NCBI RefSeq assembly: GCF_000964545.1
Contig: NZ_BBVD01000004.1
Span: 186,001 to 250,000 of the forward strand
DNA: 64,000 bases
From: Comamonas thiooxydans
Lineage (GTDB): Bacteria > Pseudomonadota > Gammaproteobacteria > Burkholderiales > Burkholderiaceae_C
Direction: 5' to 3'
Shown: positions 53,624-62,298 of the stretch, one piece after another
Layout of the letters: the number at the start of each line of letters is the position of its first letter
Numbering within the stretch: position 1 is the first letter of the stretch
Position numbers and translations under genes: made by a program
Notes under the pieces: generated by a model
Seen by the model: only the letters and a program-made list of their open reading frames with translations
What the model was told of the DNA's origin: nothing
Database searches by the model: none

Positions 53624-55117
53624 ATGGCCTCGAATACACCGACACCCTCTCATAAAAGCAGCAGCATGTTTCATACGGATGCCCCTCAGGCATTGGCCCA
53701 TGTGCAGCAGCTGTACCGCGAGCAAATCGACCATCTGCGAGCTGCCATGCAGCGTTTCGTGGCAGGTGAAACTCCGGCCGCGCCCATTCATGCCTACTAC
53801 CCGTTTGTACGCATCAAGACCACCACGGTGGCGCAAGCCGATACCAAGCTGACCTACGGCTTTGTGGAAGGCCCAGGCACCTACGAGGCCACGCTGACCC
53901 GGCCCGACCTGTTTGCCAGCTACTTCGGCGAGCAACTGCGCCTGCTGATCCTGCACCACCAGGTCCCCATCGAAGTAGGCCTCAGCGACAAGCCCATCCC
54001 GATTCATTTCTCGTTCGCCGACAACGACCATATCGAAGGTTCGCTCTCGCCAGAACGCCGCATGCTGATGCGTGATGTGTTCGATCTGCCCGACCTGGAA
54101 TCCATGGACGACGGCATCGCCAACGGCACCTGGCGCGCGGCGGCCGGCGAGGCCCTGCCTCTGTCGCTGTTCACCGCCCCGCGCGTGGATTACTCGCTGC
54201 ATCGCCTGCGCCACTACACAGGCACGGCCCCCGACTGGTTTCAGAACTTCGTGCTGTTCACCAACTACCAGTTCTATATCGACGAATTCATCCGCCTGGG
54301 CCACGCCGAAATGGCCAAGGAGGACAGCGAATACATTGCCTTTGTCGAACCCGGCAATGTGGTGACCCGCCGTGCCGGCCTGCCCGCGGAAGCCGTCGAC
54401 GAACTCGGCACGGCGCCGCCGCGCCTGCCGCAGATGCCAGGATACCACCTGGTGCGCGCAGACAATAGCGGCATCACCATGGTCAATATCGGAGTGGGCC
54501 CGGCCAATGCCAAGACCATCACCGACCACATCGCCGTACTGCGCCCTCATGCCTGGATGATGCTGGGCCACTGCGCGGGTCTGCGCAACAGCCAGCAGCT
54601 GGGCGACTATGTGCTGGCCCACGCCTATGTGCGTGAAGACCATGTGCTGGACGAAGAGCTTCCTCTATGGGTGCCGATTCCTGCGCTGGCCGAGATCCAG
54701 GTCGCGCTGCAGCAGGCCGTGGCCGATGTCACGCAGATGGAGCGTGCCGATCTCAAGCGCATCATGCGCACCGGCACCGTGGCCAGCACCGACAACCGCA
54801 ACTGGGAACTGCTGCCTGACAACCTGCCCCAGCGCCGCTTCAGTCAGAGCCGAGCCGTGGCGCTGGATATGGAGTCGGCCACCATTGCCGCTAACGGCTT
54901 CCGCTTCCGCGTGCCCTATGGCACCTTGCTGTGCGTGAGCGACAAGCCGCTGCACGGCGAGATCAAGCTGCCTGGCATGGCCAACCATTTCTATCGAGAG
55001 CGTGTGGACCAGCACCTGCGCATCGGCATGCGTGCCGTCGACATACTGCGCGAAGGCGGCTCCGACCGCCTGCACAGCCGCAAGCTGCGCAGCTTTGACG
55101 AAGTGGCCTTCCAGTAA
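53624..55117 (+). CDS. amn: AMP nucleosidase
   Basis: Amn splits AMP to adenine and ribose 5-phosphate and helps set adenylate pools. The 497-residue protein aligns by eye with E. coli Amn: FVEGPGTYEATLTRPDLF, VDYSLHRLRHYTGT, VNIGVGPANAKTITDH, MLGHCAGLRNSQQLGDYVLA and VALDMESATIAANGF. It may start at 53624 or at an ATG at 53666; neither has a clear ribosome site. It lies three bases after a c-di-GMP enzyme gene and nine before another. Confidence 0.95.
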   Translation: MASNTPTPSHKSSSMFHTDAPQALAHVQQLYREQIDHLRAAMQRFVAGETPAAPIHAYYPFVRIKTTTVAQADTKLTYGFVEGPGTYEATLTRPDLFASYFGEQLRLLILHHQVPIEVGLSDKPIPIHFSFADNDHIEGSLSPERRMLMRDVFDLPDLESMDDGIANGTWRAAAGEALPLSLFTAPRVDYSLHRLRHYTGTAPDWFQNFVLFTNYQFYIDEFIRLGHAEMAKEDSEYIAFVEPGNVVTRRAGLPAEAVDELGTAPPRLPQMPGYHLVRADNSGITMVNIGVGPANAKTITDHIAVLRPHAWMMLGHCAGLRNSQQLGDYVLAHAYVREDHVLDEELPLWVPIPALAEIQVALQQAVADVTQMERADLKRIMRTGTVASTDNRNWELLPDNLPQRRFSQSRAVALDMESATIAANGFRFRVPYGTLLCVSDKPLHGEIKLPGMANHFYRERVDQHLRIGMRAVDILREGGSDRLHSRKLRSFDEVAFQ

Positions 55118-55126
55118 AGCCCAGCC

Positions 55127-56341
55127 ATGCCGGAAACCGACCAGTTTTCCATGACATTGATGGTGGCCGTCAATTTGATGACGGTCGCTTTTGCACTGCC
55201 ATGGTTTATGGGTCAGCAAATGAGCCGGGCGACCAGAAATGCTCAGCAATTCCTGCTTTTGCAGGGGCTGGCCTGGTTGCTCGTCTTCTGCGCCGGGCAT
55301 GTACTCCCCTTCACATGGAATGCGCTGCTGTCGATATCCAGTGCCGCGGCTGCAACCGGCGCACTGTGGCAGCTGCATAAAGCACTCAAGGGTTGGCTTG
55401 GACCTCGCAACAAGATACTCACCCGCTCCCTGGCCTTGCTGTGCCTGCTGACACTTGCGGGCGTGCTGGTTCTGATCGAAAGCAAGCCCTACCGGTTGGC
55501 TTGGTTCAATATCAGCTACGGCTTGAGCCTTGTCACTCTGGTCTGCCTAACCTTATCGCCGCAAACCAACTCGGCCACGGCCTGGCGTTATCTGCTATTG
55601 GGTGCCGGCCTTTGCATCGCAAGCATTCTGCTCATACGCGGCTACTTCACCTTGAACGCTCCTTGGCTGCACAGCTTTGCAGAGGAACCCAGCCCACATA
55701 TGCTGCTTTCGTGGCTGATCCCCATAGGTTCCGCCATTTTTTTCGTATCGATCCTGATGGCCTGCCGTGACGAAGAAGTCCGCCAGCGATCCGCAAACGC
55801 ACCAGAAGACAGTCTGACCGGCCTGCCGCTGCGCCAGGCCATCAAGAACCAGGCCCGCTTCATGCTGAACAGAGCTCGACGCGAAGGCCTGCCGCTGGCC
55901 TTGATTCTGATCGACATGGATCACTTTTCGCGGGTCAACAGCCGCCATGGCTATCAGGCCGGAGACGCGGCGCTGCAGCTCATGTCACGCACTCTGCGAA
56001 AGCAGATGCGCGGCGACGAGGTCGTGGCCAGATGGCAGGGTGAATCCTTTTGCCTGCTAATTCACGCCGATCAATTGGGTGTCAGGTCGCTGCTGACTCG
56101 CATCCAGTCCGCATTCCAGATCGGCGCGCAGTACGAACTGCAGATGGACCTGGACTTCAGCGCGGGTTGTGCCCTGGTCCCCTCGGCCTGGAAGAGCCTG
56201 AGCCTCAACGAGCTGGCCAGCCATGCCGGCACCGCCCTGCAACAAGCCAAGAATCAGGGCCGGGGAAGGGTCGAATGCACCACTCTGACGCCTCCGCCCG
56301 GCGAGGATCATGCCCCCTCCGACCTGGCTCCGCTGACCTGA
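55127..56341 (+). CDS. Membrane protein with degenerate GGDEF domain
   Basis: The 404-residue protein has six to seven predicted membrane helices in residues 1-215, then a GGDEF-type domain opening with DSLTGLPLRQA. LIDMDHFSRVNSRHGYQAGD is well kept. The signature itself reads RWQGESF at residues 302-308, with serine in place of the catalytic glutamate, so cyclase activity is doubtful. It may bind nucleotide or partner proteins. It follows amn by nine bases in the same run. Confidence 0.86.
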   Translation: MPETDQFSMTLMVAVNLMTVAFALPWFMGQQMSRATRNAQQFLLLQGLAWLLVFCAGHVLPFTWNALLSISSAAAATGALWQLHKALKGWLGPRNKILTRSLALLCLLTLAGVLVLIESKPYRLAWFNISYGLSLVTLVCLTLSPQTNSATAWRYLLLGAGLCIASILLIRGYFTLNAPWLHSFAEEPSPHMLLSWLIPIGSAIFFVSILMACRDEEVRQRSANAPEDSLTGLPLRQAIKNQARFMLNRARREGLPLALILIDMDHFSRVNSRHGYQAGDAALQLMSRTLRKQMRGDEVVARWQGESFCLLIHADQLGVRSLLTRIQSAFQIGAQYELQMDLDFSAGCALVPSAWKSLSLNELASHAGTALQQAKNQGRGRVECTTLTPPPGEDHAPSDLAPLT

Positions 56342-56342
56342 G

Positions 56343-57935
56343 TCAGCACTCGGCCTTGATCAGATCTGCCGCCTTCTCGGCAATCATGATGGTCGGCGCA
56401 TTCGTATTGCCGCTCACGATGCGCGGCATGATCGATGCGTCGACCACGCGCAGCCCTTGCACACCATGCACCCGCAAGCGTGCATCGACCACATCCTTCA
56501 CGCCAGGCCCCATGCGACAGCTTCCCACAGGGTGATAGATGGTGTCGGCGTAATTTCGGATGAACTGCTCGATCTCCGCATCGCTGCGCGCCTGTGCCGA
56601 ATACTCCAGCTCCCGCCCCTCGAAACGAGCCAGCGCAGGTTGCCCGAGAATTTCACGCATGCGGCGTACGCCGCGCACCAGGCGCTGCATATCGTCGGCC
56701 TCGGCAAAGAAGGCAGGGTCTATGAGCGGCATGGCTCTGGCATCGGCAGAGGCCAGCTTCACGCTGCCCCGACTCCTTGGCTGCAGCAGACAGACATGGC
56801 AGGAGTAACCGTGGCCCAGCACCGTCTTGCGACCGTGGTCGACCAGCTTGCCCACCACAAAATGCAGCTGCAGATCGGGCGCACGCTCCTGCGGCCCGCT
56901 GCGGATAAAGCCGCCGGCCTCGGCAAAGTTGCTGGTCAGCATGCCCCGGCGCTCACGGCGCCAGCGGCCCATGCCCTGCCAGACATTCCTGAGGCCGGCA
57001 AACGACAGGCCAAAGCTGTCCGTCATCTGCGGCCCGTCCACCACCTGCACCACATCGGGGTGGTCATGCAAATGCTCGCCCACACCGGGGAGGTGATGCA
57101 CGACATCAACGCCTGTTTGCTGCAGATGCTCGCCCGGCCCTATGCCCGAGAGCATCAGCAGCTGCGGCGACTGCAGCGCCCCGGCACAAAGCAAGACCTC
57201 GCGCCGGCAGCGTAGCTGCCGGGTCTGACCACCCTGCACATACTCCACTCCGACAGCTCGGCGACCTTCCATCAGTACCCGCAGCACCTGCACACCGGTC
57301 AGGATTTCCAGATTGGGCCTGCTGCCGCACACCGGCTTCAGATAAGCCTTGGCCGCACTGCAGCGCTCGCCCTTGTGATGCGTGACCTGATACAGACCCA
57401 CGCCCTCCTGAGCGGTGCCGTTGAAGTCGAGGTTGTGCGCATGACCGGCCTGCACGCCTGCGCGCACAAAGGCCTGGGCCAGCGGGTTCGGATCGCAGAG
57501 ATCGGAGACATGCAAAGGGCCGCTGGCACCATGCAGCGCATCCGCGCCGCGCGTATTGCATTCGGCCTTCAGAAAATAGGGCAGAACATCGCTCCAGCCC
57601 CAGCCTGGATTACCCTGGGCGCTCCAATATTCGTAGTCCGCAGGCTGGCCGCGCAGATAGATCATGGCATTGATGGAGCTGGAGCCGCCCAGCACCTTGC
57701 CGCGCGGCTGGTAGCCCCGCCGGCCATTGAGGCCAGCCTGCGGAACCGTGCTCATGGCCCAGTTGAAGTTTTTCTGCTTGGCCATCAGCGCCAGCCCTGC
57801 CGGGCAGTGGATCAGCACGCTTGTGTCTTCGCCACCCGCCTCCAGCAAGGTCACGGCGACCTGCGGGTTCTCGCTGAGCCTGGCTGCCAAAACCGCACCA
57901 GCGGAGCCGCCTCCCACCACCAGATAGTCACGCAT
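56343..57935 (-). CDS. GMC-family oxidoreductase (choline dehydrogenase-like)
   Basis: The 530-residue FAD enzyme starts at 57935 after AAGGAGGG. The dinucleotide fold begins at once with VVGGGSAGAVLAARLSENP. RGKVLGGSSSINAMIYLRGQ and EVLLCAGALQSPQLLMLSG are the two GMC signatures. The active-site histidine lies in YHPVGSCRMG near the end, and NTNAPTIMIAEKAADLI closes. It oxidises an alcohol group, but not necessarily choline. It converges with the degenerate GGDEF gene and is divergent from the hydroxyacyl-CoA dehydrogenase. Confidence 0.9.
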   Translation of the reverse strand: MRDYLVVGGGSAGAVLAARLSENPQVAVTLLEAGGEDTSVLIHCPAGLALMAKQKNFNWAMSTVPQAGLNGRRGYQPRGKVLGGSSSINAMIYLRGQPADYEYWSAQGNPGWGWSDVLPYFLKAECNTRGADALHGASGPLHVSDLCDPNPLAQAFVRAGVQAGHAHNLDFNGTAQEGVGLYQVTHHKGERCSAAKAYLKPVCGSRPNLEILTGVQVLRVLMEGRRAVGVEYVQGGQTRQLRCRREVLLCAGALQSPQLLMLSGIGPGEHLQQTGVDVVHHLPGVGEHLHDHPDVVQVVDGPQMTDSFGLSFAGLRNVWQGMGRWRRERRGMLTSNFAEAGGFIRSGPQERAPDLQLHFVVGKLVDHGRKTVLGHGYSCHVCLLQPRSRGSVKLASADARAMPLIDPAFFAEADDMQRLVRGVRRMREILGQPALARFEGRELEYSAQARSDAEIEQFIRNYADTIYHPVGSCRMGPGVKDVVDARLRVHGVQGLRVVDASIMPRIVSGNTNAPTIMIAEKAADLIKAEC

Positions 57936-58129
57936 CTCCGCCCTCCTTTTGCCGCAAATTCTGACCAGAGGTCTGCAGCAGCGAAACGAGGAAAAACACG
58001 GTCGTGCAGAAAAAACTGTCATCGTGATGACTCCTAACACGCCAACCATGCCCGACTAGGGTCAAACCCGGTCAGAACCGGGATAACATTTTCCTGTTCA
58101 ACCGCACTCAACTGAATGGAGACAAAAAG

Positions 58130-58978
58130 ATGGCAATCCAAACCGTAGGCATCATCGGCGCCGGCACCATGGGCAACGGCATCGCGCAGGCTTGCGCCGT
58201 GTCGGGCATCGACGTGGTGATGGTGGATATCTCCGAGGCCGCCGTGCAAAAAGGCCTGGCCACCGTGGCCGGCAGCCTGGACCGCCTGATCAAGAAGGAA
58301 AAGATCAGCGAAGCCGACAAGAACGCAGCGCTGGCACGCATCAAGACCTCGACCAGTTACGACGATCTGAAGTCGGCCCAGTTGGTGATCGAAGCCGCCA
58401 CCGAGAACTACGAGCTCAAGGTCAAGATCCTCAAGCAGCTCGATACCCTGCTGGCACAGGACGTGATCGTTGCAACCAACACCTCGTCCATTTCCATCAC
58501 CCAGCTGGCAGCTGCCACGCAGCGTGCCGACAAGTTCATCGGCATGCATTTCTTCAACCCCGTGCCCATGATGGCCCTGGTGGAGATCATCCGCGGCCTG
58601 CAGACCAGCGACGCCACCCACGATGCCGTCAAGGCCCTGTCGGAAAAACTGGGCAAGTCGCCCATCACCGTCAAGAACGCTCCCGGCTTTGTGGTCAACC
58701 GCATTCTGGTGCCCATGATCAACGAGGCCTTCCAGGTGCTCAGCGAAGGCACGGCCTCGGCCGAGGACATCGACGCCGGCATGAAGCTGGGCTGCAACCA
58801 GCCGATTGGCCCGCTGGCCCTGGCCGACATGATTGGTCTGGACGTCTGCCTGGCCGTGATGGAGGTCTACCTCAAGGAATTCGGCGACAGCAAGTACCGC
58901 CCCTGCTTCCTGCTGCGCGAAATGGTGGCCGCCGGCCGTCTGGGCCGCAAGACCGGCCAGGGTGTTTACACCTACTAA
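58130..58978 (+). CDS. 3-hydroxybutyryl-CoA dehydrogenase
   Basis: The 282-residue protein is the single-domain pair typical of Hbd/PaaH. The NAD site is VGIIGAGTMGNGIAQACAVSG. NTSSISITQLAAATQRADKF and GMHFFNPVPMMALVEII carry the catalytic histidine, and VNRILVPMINEAF follows. It oxidises 3-hydroxyacyl-CoA to 3-ketoacyl-CoA. A CCCGGT-CAGA-ACCGGG inverted repeat at 58067-58082 lies upstream. A crotonase-family gene follows 75 bases later. Confidence 0.93.
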   Translation: MAIQTVGIIGAGTMGNGIAQACAVSGIDVVMVDISEAAVQKGLATVAGSLDRLIKKEKISEADKNAALARIKTSTSYDDLKSAQLVIEAATENYELKVKILKQLDTLLAQDVIVATNTSSISITQLAAATQRADKFIGMHFFNPVPMMALVEIIRGLQTSDATHDAVKALSEKLGKSPITVKNAPGFVVNRILVPMINEAFQVLSEGTASAEDIDAGMKLGCNQPIGPLALADMIGLDVCLAVMEVYLKEFGDSKYRPCFLLREMVAAGRLGRKTGQGVYTY

Positions 58979-59053
58979 ATCGCCGGCCTTCAGGTCTTGT
59001 GCGCGACTGCGGCGGCTGCGACAGCCGTCTAAGGTTGCAGCAGGAGACCTGCC

Positions 59054-59869
59054 ATGCAAATCGACCATCCCAGCCCTCCGCCCGAGGGCTGCATTTCTTG
59101 TGAAGTCCGCGGCCATGTGCTGCTGATAGGCATCAACCGCCCGGCCAAGCGCAATGGCTGGACGCCGGCCATGTTCCAGCAACTGGCAGAGGCCTATACC
59201 CGGCTCGACGACGAGCCAGAGTTGCGCGTGGGCCTGCTCCATGCGTTCGGTGAACATTTCACGGCGGGACTGGATCTGCCTGTCATCGCCGAGTTCATGA
59301 AAAGCGGCCAGAAGGTCATCCCTGCAGGTCTCGTGGAGCCTCACGACTATGGCCTGCCCGGCTACCGCCGCCGCACCAAGCCCATGGTCGCCGCCGTCAA
59401 GGGCATCTGCTTTACCGTCGGCATAGAGCTGATGCTGGGCGCCGATATCGTCGTCGCTGCCGACAGCAGCCGCTTTGCACAGATGGAAGTACAGCGCTGC
59501 ATCATGCCCACGGGCGGCGCCACGCTGCGCATGCCCGAGCGCGCCGGCGTGGGCAATGCCATGCTGCATCTGCTGACCGGCGACGCCTTCGATGCAGCCG
59601 AAGCCCTGCGCTGCCACTTTGTGCAAAAAGTCGTGCCTGCAGGCCAGGAACTGGAAGAGGCTTTTCGCATTGCCGAGCGCATTGCCGCCCAGGCGCCGCA
59701 GGCCGTGGTGGCCACACGCCTCAATGTCCTCAAGGCCATAGAGCTGGGCCAGGCCGCCGCCGTGGCCGATTTCATCCCCGTGCAGCAGCGCCTGGCCAGC
59801 AGCGAGGACGCTGCCGAAGGGGTGTGTTCCTTTATCGAGAAACGCCCAGCACGTTTTACCGGTCGTTAA
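59054..59869 (+). CDS. Enoyl-CoA hydratase/isomerase family protein
   Basis: The 271-residue crotonase-fold protein starts after CAGGAGA. It shows GINRPAKRNGWTPAM, FTAGLDLPVI for the oxyanion hole, and KGICFTVGIELMLGADIVVA. The glutamates of IEL and QMEVQR match the two catalytic acids of enoyl-CoA hydratase. It lacks a close chain-length or pathway marker. Its neighbour upstream is a 3-hydroxyacyl-CoA dehydrogenase, so fatty or aromatic acid breakdown is plausible. Confidence 0.9.
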   Translation: MQIDHPSPPPEGCISCEVRGHVLLIGINRPAKRNGWTPAMFQQLAEAYTRLDDEPELRVGLLHAFGEHFTAGLDLPVIAEFMKSGQKVIPAGLVEPHDYGLPGYRRRTKPMVAAVKGICFTVGIELMLGADIVVAADSSRFAQMEVQRCIMPTGGATLRMPERAGVGNAMLHLLTGDAFDAAEALRCHFVQKVVPAGQELEEAFRIAERIAAQAPQAVVATRLNVLKAIELGQAAAVADFIPVQQRLASSEDAAEGVCSFIEKRPARFTGR

Positions 59870-59890
59870 TCCCATGCCCAAGAGGTGATG

Positions 59891-61216
59891 ATGAGTTTGA
59901 AGTCTTTTACACGCAAAACGCTTGTGCCACTTGCGCTGACAGCTATGGTTTCTGCAGTCCATGCACAGGCTGCCGCTCCCGCATTGCCCGACCCGGCCAG
60001 CACCAGCGTGCAGGCCATGGGCTGGATGCAGGGCTTTCCGCCCGCAGCCGACAAGCTCATCACCTTCGACAACCCCCTGGGCAATACCTTTCCACGCAAT
60101 CGCTGGACCTTCTCGCATATCCGCGAAATCACGCCCACGGCCAATGTCTGGCGTGGCCCTGGCTCGCCCAGCGCCCTGCGCTCGGCTCCGGTCGACATCG
60201 AGCAGGTGCGCTTCAAGGTCATGGGCACCGGCGAGGAACTGAGCTTTGTCCAGGCACTGGATCGCAACTACACCGATGGCATTCTGGTCATGCACAAGGG
60301 CCGCGTGATCTATGAGAAATATCTGGGCGCGCTGGAGCCGCAGCGCCCGCACCTGGCCATGTCGGTCACCAAGTCCTTTGTCGGCACCCTGGCCGCCCTG
60401 CTGGCCCATGAAGGCCTCATCAAGCCCGAGGCACCGGTGACCGACTATCTGCCCGAGATGAAGAACACCGCCTATGGCGACGCCACGGTGCGCCAGGTGA
60501 TGGACATGACGATTGGCGTGAAGTACTCCGAGAACTACGCCGATCCCAAGGCCGAAGTCTGGGACTACGCCCGCGCCGGCGGCATGATGCCCCAGGGCAA
60601 GGACTATGCAGGGCCCAGGAGCTTCTATGAATTTCTGCAGACCCTGCAGAAAGAGGGCGAGCATGACCAGGGATTTGCCTACAAGACAGTCAACGCCGAA
60701 GTCCTGGCCTGGATCGTGCGCCGCGCCAGCGGCAAGCCTCTGGCCCAGTTGCTGTCCGAGCGCATCTGGAGCCGCATCGGTGCCGAGCAGGACGCCTACT
60801 TCATGGTGGATCGCATAGGCACGGAATCGGGCGGCGGCGGGCTCAACACCACGCTGCGCGACCTGGCCCGCTTCGGCGAGCTGATGCGCAACGAAGGCCG
60901 CGCCGCCAGCGGCCAGCAGGTGCTGCCCAGGGCCGTGGTTCAGGACATTCGCCGCGGCGCCGACCCCGCCAAGTTTGTGAAGGCCGGTTATGCCACGCTG
61001 CCCGGCTGGTCGTATCGCAATATGTGGTGGGTCTCGCACAATCCCAACGGGGCCTATATGGCGCGCGGCATTCACGGTCAGGCCATCTACATCGACCCCA
61101 AGGCCCAGATGGTGGTGGTGCGCTACGCCTCCCACCCGATTGCTGGCAACGCAGGCATAGACCCGACCAGCCTGCCCATGTACCAGGCTCTGGCCGATGC
61201 GCTGACCGCCCGTTAG
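59891..61216 (+). CDS. Serine hydrolase, beta-lactamase/NylB-like
   Basis: The 441-residue exported protein has a signal peptide ending near SAVHAQAAAP. The serine-lysine pair lies in HLAMSVTKSFVGTLAALL (SVTK), and the tyrosine motif YKTVNAEVLAWIV matches class C beta-lactamase folds. The overall layout is like 6-aminohexanoate-dimer hydrolase (NylB) and esterase EstB. GARGIHGQAIYIDP-type ARGIHGQAIYIDPKAQ is near the C-terminus. The natural substrate is not known. Of three tandem start codons, ATG 59891 suits the GAGG site. Confidence 0.87.
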   Translation: MSLKSFTRKTLVPLALTAMVSAVHAQAAAPALPDPASTSVQAMGWMQGFPPAADKLITFDNPLGNTFPRNRWTFSHIREITPTANVWRGPGSPSALRSAPVDIEQVRFKVMGTGEELSFVQALDRNYTDGILVMHKGRVIYEKYLGALEPQRPHLAMSVTKSFVGTLAALLAHEGLIKPEAPVTDYLPEMKNTAYGDATVRQVMDMTIGVKYSENYADPKAEVWDYARAGGMMPQGKDYAGPRSFYEFLQTLQKEGEHDQGFAYKTVNAEVLAWIVRRASGKPLAQLLSERIWSRIGAEQDAYFMVDRIGTESGGGGLNTTLRDLARFGELMRNEGRAASGQQVLPRAVVQDIRRGADPAKFVKAGYATLPGWSYRNMWWVSHNPNGAYMARGIHGQAIYIDPKAQMVVVRYASHPIAGNAGIDPTSLPMYQALADALTAR

Positions 61217-61239
61217 GCACGAGACAGCTTCAGCCGCGA

Positions 61240-61261
61240 CAGGCTCCGTGAGCGGAGCCTG
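61240..61261 (+). terminator. Hairpin after the serine hydrolase gene
   Basis: CAGGCTCC-GTGAGC-GGAGCCTG is a perfect eight-pair stem 24 bases after the stop codon. It has no strong T-run, so it is only a probable terminator. Confidence 0.55.
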
Positions 61262-61312
61262 CTTGCATTGCTCCGGACCTCTGCACTGCCTCCTTTGGCT
61301 TGGTTGCTTGCA

Positions 61313-61336
61313 AATTAAATTGCACACAATTTAATT
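61313..61336. promoter_or_regulatory. OhrR operator
   Basis: AATTAAATTG-CACA-CAATTTAATT is a perfect ten-base inverted repeat ending 19 bases before the ohrR start. Its TGCAAATTAAATTGCA core resembles published OhrR boxes of the TACAATTAAATTGTA type. It would let the regulator repress its own gene and, through read-through or a similar site, ohr. Confidence 0.85.
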
Positions 61337-61355
61337 GTCTGCAATAATTCAACAC

Positions 61356-61829
61356 ATGCGATCCGATGACAACCTTCTCCCCGACAGCTCCGAGCTGCTG
61401 CGCCTGGACAATCAGGTCTGCTTTGCGCTGTACTCGGCATCGCTGGCCATGACCAAGCTCTACAAACCCTTGCTGGATGCCATAGGCCTGACTTACCCTC
61501 AGTACTTGGTCATGTTGGTGCTCTGGGAAGGCGACCAGCTCACGGTCTCGGAACTGGGTGAACGTCTTTACCTGGATTCAGGCACGCTGACGCCCTTGCT
61601 CAAGCGACTGGAGAGCGCAGGCCTGCTGGCACGCCAGCGCGATGCACAGGACGAGCGCCGCGTGCGCATCGCCCTCACGGATACCGGCCGGGCACTACGC
61701 GCCGAAGCCGAAAAAATACCTGCCTGCGTGCTTCAGAGCACGCAGTGCACCCTGCCCGAACTGCAGGCCCTCACGGGCCAGCTCGGCACACTGCGCGCAC
61801 GGCTTGCGCCGCGCCGCAGCCACTCCTGA
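61356..61829 (+). CDS. ohrR: Organic hydroperoxide-responsive regulator OhrR
   Basis: The 157-residue MarR-family protein has the redox-sensing C22 in LDNQVCFALYSAS, as in Xanthomonas OhrR. Further cysteines at 124 and 131 could form an intersubunit disulfide, the two-cysteine type. The winged helix is GLTYPQYLVMLVLW, LTVSELGERLYLDSGTLTPL and RLESAGLLARQRDAQDERR. A perfect operator precedes it and ohr follows by 52 bases. Confidence 0.94.
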   Translation: MRSDDNLLPDSSELLRLDNQVCFALYSASLAMTKLYKPLLDAIGLTYPQYLVMLVLWEGDQLTVSELGERLYLDSGTLTPLLKRLESAGLLARQRDAQDERRVRIALTDTGRALRAEAEKIPACVLQSTQCTLPELQALTGQLGTLRARLAPRRSHS

Positions 61830-61881
61830 CGATTTCCTCCACCCGCCCGCATTGCCGGGCAATCTCGCAAAGGAAGACACC

Positions 61882-62298
61882 ATGGCCCAACTCGACAAGG
61901 TTCTCTACACCGCCCACGCCCACACCACCGGCGGCCGCGAAGGCGCTTCGCGCACCGATGATGGCCGCCTGGACATCCAGCTGAGCTCGCCCGGCGGCGC
62001 CGGCAAGGGCACCAACCCCGAGCAGCTGTTTGCCGCCGGTTACTCCGCGTGCTTTATCGGCGCCATGAAGGCCGTGGCCGCTCGCCAGAAGCTGACCCTG
62101 CCTGCCGACCTGTCGGTAGACGCGGAAGTCGATCTGGGCCCCGTGGGCGAAGTGTTCGGCATCGCCGTGCGCATGAAGATCAGCCTGCCCGGCATGGACA
62201 AGGCTGCGGCCCAGCAACTGGTGGACGCCGCTCACAAGGTCTGCCCCTACTCCAACGCCACACGCGGCAATATCGACGTGACGCTGACCATCGCCTAA
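61882..62298 (+). CDS. ohr: Organic hydroperoxide reductase Ohr
   Basis: Ohr reduces organic and fatty acid hydroperoxides with lipoyl thiols. The 138-residue protein has the peroxidatic C57 in AAGYSACFIGAM and resolving C121 in KVCPYSNATRGN. R19 (GGREG) and E47 (NPEQLF) complete the active site. It starts after AAGGAAG and is the target gene of ohrR. Its stop codon overlaps that of the converging 2H phosphoesterase by three bases. Confidence 0.96.
   Translation: MAQLDKVLYTAHAHTTGGREGASRTDDGRLDIQLSSPGGAGKGTNPEQLFAAGYSACFIGAMKAVAARQKLTLPADLSVDAEVDLGPVGEVFGIAVRMKISLPGMDKAAAQQLVDAAHKVCPYSNATRGNIDVTLTIA

Noticed and set aside
58034..61327. A 1097-codon open frame antisense to hbd, the crotonase gene and the serine hydrolase.
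   Set aside because: It spans three well-supported plus-strand genes and their gaps, has no ribosome site or domain, and looks like a GC-bias shadow.
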